Below, in pieces: positions 59,601 to 64,000 of a stretch of DNA of 64,000 bases. Numbering within the stretch: position 1 is the first letter of the stretch; every line of letters begins with the position of its first letter. The position numbers and the translations under genes were made by a program. The notes under the pieces were generated by a model. The model did not search any database, was not told where the DNA came from, and saw nothing but the letters and a program-made list of their open reading frames with translations. The DNA comes from Verrucomicrobiaceae bacterium (lineage in GTDB: Bacteria; Verrucomicrobiota; Verrucomicrobiia; Verrucomicrobiales; Verrucomicrobiaceae), in NCBI GenBank assembly GCA_027489965.1, contig JAIXZA010000162.1, positions 248,001-312,000 of the forward strand, read 5' to 3'.

Positions 59601-61271
59601 GCCAAACCCGGTGAAGGTGGTCAGCTCCCGGCCATGAAGGTGAACCGCATGATCGCTCGGTTACGGAACACCACGCCCGGCGTCACTCTCATCAGCCCAC
59701 CGCCCCATCATGACATCTATTCCATCGAAGATCTAGCCCAGCTCATCCACGATCTCAAAGAGAGCAATCCTCGCGCTCGCGTCTGTGTGAAACTCGTCGC
59801 TGAAACCGGTGTCGGCACCATCGCGGCTGGTGTGGCCAAGGCCAATGCGGACATCATTTTGATCTCCGGTCACGAAGGCGGCACTGGGGCCAGTCCACTC
59901 TCCTCCATCAAACACGCCGGTCTGCCCTGGGAGCTTGGTTTAGCCGAGACCCAGCAAGTACTCATGCTCAATGGGCTGCGTGAACGAGTCACGTTGCGTG
60001 CCGACGGTGGCTTGCGCAATGGACGCGACATCGCCATGGCAGCCATCCTTGGCGCGGAAGAATTTAACTTCGGTACCATCGCTCTCATCGCGTTGGGCTG
60101 CGTCTATGTGCGCCAATGCCATTTGAACAACTGCCCTGTCGGCATCGCCACCACCGACCCTAAATTCCGCGCCAAGTTCAAAGGCAACCCTGATCAGATC
60201 GTCAACTTCTTCAACGCCGTCGCTCAGGAAGTCCGTGAAATCATGGCCAGCCTCGGCGTCCGAACTATGGATGAAATGATCGGTCGCCCCGAGTTCCTCA
60301 AACAACGCATCGTACCCGGTCATCCCAAAGCCAACTTGCTGAAGCTCGACCGCATCCTCCGCGATGTTGGCAAAGACCTCGGTCAAGATGCCGCTCGCAC
60401 CTGTCACATGAATCGCAATGACGGGCTCGATCAGCATCCGCTCGACGATCGGATCATCCAGGAAGCGCAGTTTGCCATCAGCGATAAGATGAAAGTCCGT
60501 CCGTTGCGCTATAAAGTGAAGAACACCTTCCGCAATATTGGCACCAAGCTCAGTGGCCAGATCGCCTTCAATCACGGCAATCATGGGCTCGCTCCCGGAA
60601 CTGTTGATGTCACCCTCGAAGGCAGCGCGGGCCAAAGCTTTGCTGCCTTCACCTGTGGTGGCGTGAAGCTCACGCTTATCGGCGAAGCCAACGACTATGT
60701 CGGCAAAGGCTTGTGTGGAGCCGAGATCATTCTGAAGCCTGGTCCGCGCATCAGCAGCGACTATCGCACTTGGGAAAACAGCATCATGGGCAATACCGTG
60801 ATGTATGGAGCCACCAGTGGCAGCCTGTATGCCGCAGGCCGAGCTGGCGAGCGCTTCTGCGTGCGTAATTCCGGCGCCACCGCCGTTGTCGAAGGCATCG
60901 GCGATCACGGCTGTGAATACATGACTGGCGGCACCGTCGTTGTGCTCGGCAGCTTCGGCAAAAACTTCGGTGCCGGCATGAGTGGCGGCGTGGCTTACCT
61001 GCTAGACGAAGCAGGCACCTTTGCCCAGCTGCATAACCCCGAAATGATCAAAGGTGAAAAGCTTAGCGATCCAGAAGACATCAATCAGCTCAAAAAACTC
61101 ATCTTCGATCACCTGGAAAAAACGGACAGTGCCCGTGCTAAAATGATCCTCGAAAGCTGGGCCACCTACGAACCCCAATTCGTCAAAGTCCTCAGCAAAG
61201 CCGAACCCGTCCAAGTGCCTGCTGAAGAAGCGGAACCTGTGGATAAGCCAACGGAGGCAGTGGCAGCTTAG
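56694..61271 (+). CDS. gltB: Glutamate synthase large subunit
   Basis: A 1525-residue glutamate synthase (GOGAT) alpha subunit that, with GltD, makes two glutamates from glutamine and 2-oxoglutarate. A class II glutaminase domain starts with a short propeptide and nucleophile Cys26 (ERDACGVGFVANIHG). The central and FMN domains include GEGGEDPKRF and LPAMKVNRMIARLRNTTPGVTLISPPPHHDIYSIEDLAQLI. The 3Fe-4S cluster is formed by Cys1136, Cys1142 and Cys1147 (CVYVRQCHLNNCPVG). The C-terminal beta-helix contains GGTVVVLGSFGKNFGAGMSGGVAY. The ATG at 56694 matches other GltB starts. A sigma-54 promoter lies upstream. No gltD is in this window. Confidence 0.97.
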   Translation: MKHPFYDLDIPNEGSLHSMDHERDACGVGFVANIHGKRSRDILDLAINGVCNVQHRGAVDADRVTGDGAGVLTQIPHKIFQPFIDEMRFELDHPMDLAVGVFFMPEDPTERMKIHLLAEGLLRNRDIQVIGWRDVPVNPNELGYKARKTMPMIQHLLVARPEGMDDNPFERQLYLIRREMRLKARIHKLADFYIASFSHRTMVYKALLLPSSLQKFYTDLQSDDYETSLAVFHQRFSTNTFPTWALSHPFRTLAHNGEINTVRGNRNWLNSRASDFENVVWEGEEQLLKELITKGQSDSASLDAALDLLIQSGRDPVHALAMLVPSAYGIDPATSADLKAFYEYHECFSEPWDGPAALVLTNGLSVVASLDRNGLRPSRWKMTTDGIFALGSEVGIVPIDDAKILRKGRLAPGEMLEIDTLHGRVRFNDEIKADLASRKPYGEWLKNRTSLTTLAPEVPTGDLDVLSLSQKQAAFGYTKEEIDMSFTPVLAKGEEATYSMGDDVALSVLSTRPRLLTAYFRQLFAQVTNPPIDPIRERAVMSLDVVLGYQRNWLDQTPEHAKVVHLNSPFLFENELASLKGMADYPHRVLDTTWPVSDGPDGMKSALDRLCQESEKAAKDHVRILILSDRALEYDRAAIPALLATGAVHHHLNRRKIRMRLSLVVDSGEARDTHQMACLFGFGASAVCPHMAFETIRELVESDKTAKKPQLDGMDFAKAVTNYRKGLEKGVLKIMSKMGISVLSSYIGAQIFEAVGIGEEVMQFAFTGTSSQISGIGFKEIAQEALARHAAGYGSALPEGQTSIDLGDPGYYRPRQKGEMHAVTGPVIKNFHTFVKSGKQEDYETYVKASLENTPTALKDMFEFVPGEEGPISIDEVESIEDIRVRFTTAAMSLGAISPEAHEALAIAMNRIGGKSDSGEGGEDPKRFKPYENGDWANSKIKQVASGRFGVTAAYLANAWELEIKMAQGAKPGEGGQLPAMKVNRMIARLRNTTPGVTLISPPPHHDIYSIEDLAQLIHDLKESNPRARVCVKLVAETGVGTIAAGVAKANADIILISGHEGGTGASPLSSIKHAGLPWELGLAETQQVLMLNGLRERVTLRADGGLRNGRDIAMAAILGAEEFNFGTIALIALGCVYVRQCHLNNCPVGIATTDPKFRAKFKGNPDQIVNFFNAVAQEVREIMASLGVRTMDEMIGRPEFLKQRIVPGHPKANLLKLDRILRDVGKDLGQDAARTCHMNRNDGLDQHPLDDRIIQEAQFAISDKMKVRPLRYKVKNTFRNIGTKLSGQIAFNHGNHGLAPGTVDVTLEGSAGQSFAAFTCGGVKLTLIGEANDYVGKGLCGAEIILKPGPRISSDYRTWENSIMGNTVMYGATSGSLYAAGRAGERFCVRNSGATAVVEGIGDHGCEYMTGGTVVVLGSFGKNFGAGMSGGVAYLLDEAGTFAQLHNPEMIKGEKLSDPEDINQLKKLIFDHLEKTDSARAKMILESWATYEPQFVKVLSKAEPVQVPAEEAEPVDKPTEAVAA

Positions 61272-61356
61272 ACTAGAATAGAAGGCAAAATGAAACCGCG
61301 CACGGATCCTTCATACGGTCCCGCTGCGCCATTTTTGGCTGCCTTGGTTCGTAGGA

Positions 61357-62214
61357 TCAGAGTTTCTGAATCTTCGCCAGAAAATCCTCGAGCGCCTTCG
61401 TGGTCAAATCACCTTCGGTGCCGATGAGTGCATTGATCTTCGAGTGATTTGTCTCCTTGCCTCCAAAGACCGTCACAGGGATTTCTGCCGCCTTTAGAGC
61501 TGCCTCCAGTCGCTTGGCTTGAATGGAATTGTCTGGATGATCCGCCACATGCACGATCAGGAATGGCGGGATGCTTTTCCCGTCAGCCACATGCGTCACG
61601 GCGGAAAAATCGACGTGCTTTGCGGGATCGTTGCCAAACTTCAGGCGATGACCATACTTCGGCATCGGCATCCCATGCACTCGCAGCCGCGTCTCTGCCG
61701 TCTCGATGATGGCTGGGATGTCGTAGGTGTCGCCATCCACCGGCACGCAGCCGATGAGCGAGGTAAATGAAACGCCTTCTTCCTTCAAATAGCGGTCATC
61801 CGTGCAAATCAGCGCAGCGAGCTGAGCACCCGAGGAATGCCCGCCGATCAGCACGCGATTCGGATCACCGCCGTGCTCGGCGATGTGCTTGTGCATCCAG
61901 CCAAAAGCCTTTGCCACATCGCGGACGAGCACCTCCATCTCCACCTCTGGCAGCAGGCGATGGTTGATCGACACAAACACAAAACCCTTCTTCGTGAACC
62001 ACGCGGGCTTCTCCTGCACATTCGCTTTGTCGCCCGTCTGCCAGCCACCACCATGAATCCAAAAGACCACCGGTAAATTTTTCGCGCCCGCTGGCGTGTA
62101 GATGTCCAGCACATGACGTGCATGGCCGTTTTCCACATAGGGGATGCTACGTTTCAACTCCTGAGCCATGGCGGAGACGGCAAATAGGAGGCTGGCGAGA
62201 AGGATGAATTTCAT
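61357..62214 (-). CDS. Secreted alpha/beta-hydrolase esterase
   Basis: A 285-residue exported esterase. The signal peptide is [17 protein letters not shown]. It has the carboxylesterase/BD-FAE-type motifs [15 protein letters not shown] (oxyanion hole), [17 protein letters not shown] (nucleophile Ser in G-x-S-x-G), and the C-terminal [12 protein letters not shown] carrying the catalytic His. It probably removes acyl or feruloyl groups from sugars. It lies 29 bases downstream of the NodB-type deacetylase in the same direction, so both likely act on the same polysaccharide substrate. Confidence 0.88.
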   Translation of the reverse strand: MKFILLASLLFAVSAMAQELKRSIPYVENGHARHVLDIYTPAGAKNLPVVFWIHGGGWQTGDKANVQEKPAWFTKKGFVFVSINHRLLPEVEMEVLVRDVAKAFGWMHKHIAEHGGDPNRVLIGGHSSGAQLAALICTDDRYLKEEGVSFTSLIGCVPVDGDTYDIPAIIETAETRLRVHGMPMPKYGHRLKFGNDPAKHVDFSAVTHVADGKSIPPFLIVHVADHPDNSIQAKRLEAALKAAEIPVTVFGGKETNHSKINALIGTEGDLTTKALEDFLAKIQKL

Positions 62215-62242
62215 GAGCTGAGCAATACGCAGCCAGTCGAGA

Positions 62243-62971
62243 TTACTTCAGGTATTTTGCCAAATCCCGCATGGCAATCACCGTGCAGCCTTCGTCTCTG
62301 AGATGCTGGATGTAGGCCTCAAACTTCGCCGGATCCGTATTCACCCACGGATGTTTGATGTCTGGCACGCCGTGGAAGGTCATCACCGCGATCTTGCCGT
62401 CTTTCGCCTGCGCCACGGCAGCCTTGAACTGCTCTAGCGTGCTCTCCGGCTTGCCGTCAAAGGCCTGCGGCATCAGCAAAGGCTCATCGATTGAAGGATC
62501 GAAGGCCTTCGATCCTCCAGCTCGCGCAAACTTGTAACCACGCTCCCGCAGCAGCTTCACTGCCGCCTCGCTCGTTGCGTAACCGGGGTAACAAAAGCTC
62601 ACCGGCTTCGGAATGCCGTGCTCCGCACAGCGTGTCTCGATGAACTCCACATCCGCTGCTAGTTGCTCCGGCTTCTGCTTGGTCACACCCGCATGTTTGC
62701 GCGTGTGATTGCCGATCTCGAATCCCTGCTCATGCAGCGCCTTGATCTGCTCCCAGGTCATGTAGTGCGTCTTATCCACGAGGAACTCAAAGCCCTCCGT
62801 GATGAAGAACGTCGCCCCAAAGCCATGCTTCTTCAGCAGCGGTGCCACATAGTTCGCCTGACTCGCCACCGAGTCATCAAACGTCAGTACAACGAGCTTG
62901 GCGGGCACAGGTTCGGCGGAGAGAAGTGACAGAACGAGACCAACGGTCATTAGAGAGAGCAGTGTTTTCAT
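62243..62971 (-). CDS. Polysaccharide deacetylase (NodB-type)
   Basis: A 242-residue exported deacetylase of carbohydrate-esterase family 4 type. A signal peptide ([21 protein letters not shown]) precedes the NodB motifs: [11 protein letters not shown] (metal Asp), [11 protein letters not shown] (metal His pair), CYPGYATSE (substrate loop) and VMTFHGVPD (catalytic His). It would remove acetyl groups from an exported polysaccharide. A perfect 20-bp palindrome lies inside the coding region at 62496-62515 (encoding ...[10 protein letters not shown]...), which is unusual. It is co-directional with the downstream esterase and upstream CBM9-like protein. Confidence 0.9.
   Translation of the reverse strand: MKTLLSLMTVGLVLSLLSAEPVPAKLVVLTFDDSVASQANYVAPLLKKHGFGATFFITEGFEFLVDKTHYMTWEQIKALHEQGFEIGNHTRKHAGVTKQKPEQLAADVEFIETRCAEHGIPKPVSFCYPGYATSEAAVKLLRERGYKFARAGGSKAFDPSIDEPLLMPQAFDGKPESTLEQFKAAVAQAKDGKIAVMTFHGVPDIKHPWVNTDPAKFEAYIQHLRDEGCTVIAMRDLAKYLK
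62496..62515. repeat. Intragenic perfect 20-bp palindrome
   Basis: GGATCGAAGGCCTTCGATCC is a perfect palindrome within the deacetylase gene. It is in frame, coding for a short extra-looking stretch between FARAGGS and the following FDPSIDE. It may mark insertion of a palindromic unit into the gene. Confidence 0.55.
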
Positions 62972-63059
62972 CGATCAAAGAGAAGTATCGGAGGTTGCCG
63001 CAAACACTGCCAAGCACATCTCGAATTTTTACCTCCTTATCTGGGCAGGAATGCCCCGA

Positions 63060-64000
63060 TTACTCGAACACGATCTCTCCCATCACGCTTGTGTCTTCCA
63101 TGCGGGTGCTGGTGAGCGAGGAGGACCAAATCGCGCGATCCAGTTGCTCGCGTGGCAGAGCGTGATTGCGGCCGAAGTTGGCTTTCCAGGTGATGCCTTT
63201 CGTGGGGGCTTCGACGCCGAGAGTTTGGAAGGAAATCACAATGTGAGCATGCCAGCGCTTTGTCTTTGCATCGACGTGGGTTTCGCTGGTCCAGTCGCCG
63301 TTCCAGGTGGGGTCGTCTTTGCTGTGGCGGGGGTCCATGACGTCGGTGATGCGGCCGTTGAGGGCGTCGTATCGGCTGGCGGCGTTGGCACCTTGGGTGA
63401 AGCGGTAGAAGAGTGGTTGGGCGGGATTCGGAGCCAGATACACATCGATGGCTTCTTGATTGGTGAGGACGCGGTCGCGGTTGAAGGCGGTGAACTTGGT
63501 TTCATCGCCGAGCGTGGCTTCGGCGCGGAGGTGGAGGGCGTTTTCGTCGTAGAGGAGGCGGATGGTCGTCGGGCGAGGCAGCGTGTGCAGCGGCGGGAGG
63601 AGCGTGAGTTCGTGCGCGGCGGCGGTTTGCCACTCGGGGCTGTCGAGCGTGAGTTTGGCGGTCGTTTTGGCGATGGCGAGTTTCTTGAGGCCGGGCGGCG
63701 GAGCATGGCGCATGGCTTGCGTGTCCCAGTTGAAGCAGGTGTTCGCATACGGCTCCTGATAGCCGTCGTGGGCGAGTTGCAGGTGCTTCGCGTCGTGACC
63801 GGGAAAGGGGAAGAGGACGTGGTTCCATTCCTTTTGATGCCCTTTGGCGTAAAGCGTGGCGATGAAGGCGTTTCGCGTATCGATAGCATCGAGCAGGCGA
63901 TGCAGCGACGGTTGATCGGGTGCCATCTGCCAGGCCTGATGCAGGTGTACGACCTTCGCGAAGTGCTTCAGGTAATCAAACTCGGCGCGAACGAGTGCGA
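63060..64000 (-). CDS. C-terminal part of a CBM9/DOMON-like carbohydrate-binding protein, partial (N-terminus off window)
   Basis: The frame stays open from 64000 down to the stop at 63060. The ATG at 63926 is internal, because the 24 residues before it (LVRAEFDYLKHFAKVVHLHQAWQ) continue a helical protein. The last 190 residues form a CBM9/DOMON-like beta domain: TIRLLYDENALHLRAEATLGDETKFTAFNRD, EAIDVYLAPN, WNGDWTSETHVDAKTKRWHAHIVISFQTLGV and WKANFGRNHALP. The preceding helical part resembles the end of DUF4838-type glycan-acting proteins of PVC bacteria. A large exported carbohydrate-degrading protein is likely. It is co-directional with the deacetylase and esterase genes. Confidence 0.72.
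   Translation of the reverse strand, partial: ALVRAEFDYLKHFAKVVHLHQAWQMAPDQPSLHRLLDAIDTRNAFIATLYAKGHQKEWNHVLFPFPGHDAKHLQLAHDGYQEPYANTCFNWDTQAMRHAPPPGLKKLAIAKTTAKLTLDSPEWQTAAAHELTLLPPLHTLPRPTTIRLLYDENALHLRAEATLGDETKFTAFNRDRVLTNQEAIDVYLAPNPAQPLFYRFTQGANAASRYDALNGRITDVMDPRHSKDDPTWNGDWTSETHVDAKTKRWHAHIVISFQTLGVEAPTKGITWKANFGRNHALPREQLDRAIWSSSLTSTRMEDTSVMGEIVFE

Overview
The window looks like a chromosomal segment of a Verrucomicrobiota bacterium, probably a Verrucomicrobiaceae/Prosthecobacter-like aerobe. This is inferred from gene content, not from an rRNA. The signs are a very large PVC-type beta-propeller/HEAT/cytochrome c dehydrogenase, a TIGR02597-type C-terminus on a giant exported protein, Tat-exported TIM-barrel and deacetylase-like proteins, and several families of intergenic palindromes. 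No tRNA, rRNA, CRISPR array or transposase gene was seen.

Layout. 1-2.7 kb: a cut-off PLP aminotransferase, an HNH endonuclease plus small partner gene bracketed by 50-bp direct repeats, and a RarD-type permease. 2.8-6.8 kb: a one-base-overlapping pair of an AAA/DUF3696 ATPase and a PLD/MIT_C-like putative nuclease (candidate defence pair), divergent from a LysR regulator. 6.9-8.7 kb: a NYN-OST-HTH protein, a frameshifted gene, a REP-like block and a 3' remnant of the dehydrogenase found intact at 11.2-14.5 kb. 8.8-15.5 kb: two Tat proteins, the dehydrogenase and ddl.

15.8-26.2 kb is the most striking region. Two overlapping genes encode an MbnP-like/MbnH-like (MauG-type di-heme) fusion and a 2892-residue exported protein. 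The latter joins a galactose-oxidase-type copper radical oxidase, with all copper-ligand residues visible, to PA14, PKD and Ig-like domains, a YVTN propeller, a second di-heme MauG-like domain, three LamG/Ig-like tandem units and a TIGR02597 tail. The oxidase would make hydrogen peroxide, the oxidant used by MauG-type hemes, which suggests a coupled extracellular copper/heme redox system.

26-34.5 kb holds housekeeping and envelope genes: purine nucleoside phosphorylase, a GT39-like transferase, pdxH, hpt, moaD, a YhaM-like OB-HD protein, an MBOAT-AlgJ/X fusion and ggt. 34.5-41.4 kb is a DevBCA/TolC-like exporter with two permeases and two TetR regulators, each with its own palindromic operators. 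41.5-49.8 kb holds a hybrid-type histidine kinase and its probable response regulator, separated by 3.9 kb of accessory DNA: a nonsense-broken gene, a VOC protein, a modular esterase and palindromic repeats.

49.9-56.3 kb is a chaperone region (groEL, groES, dnaK) with a lipoprotein-dinD pair under a 30-nt palindrome and a MITE-like inverted repeat. 56.3-61.3 kb is gltB behind a consensus sigma-54 promoter with upstream inverted repeats. 61.3-64 kb holds secreted carbohydrate-active genes: an esterase, a NodB-type deacetylase and the C-terminus of a CBM9-like protein cut off by the window edge.
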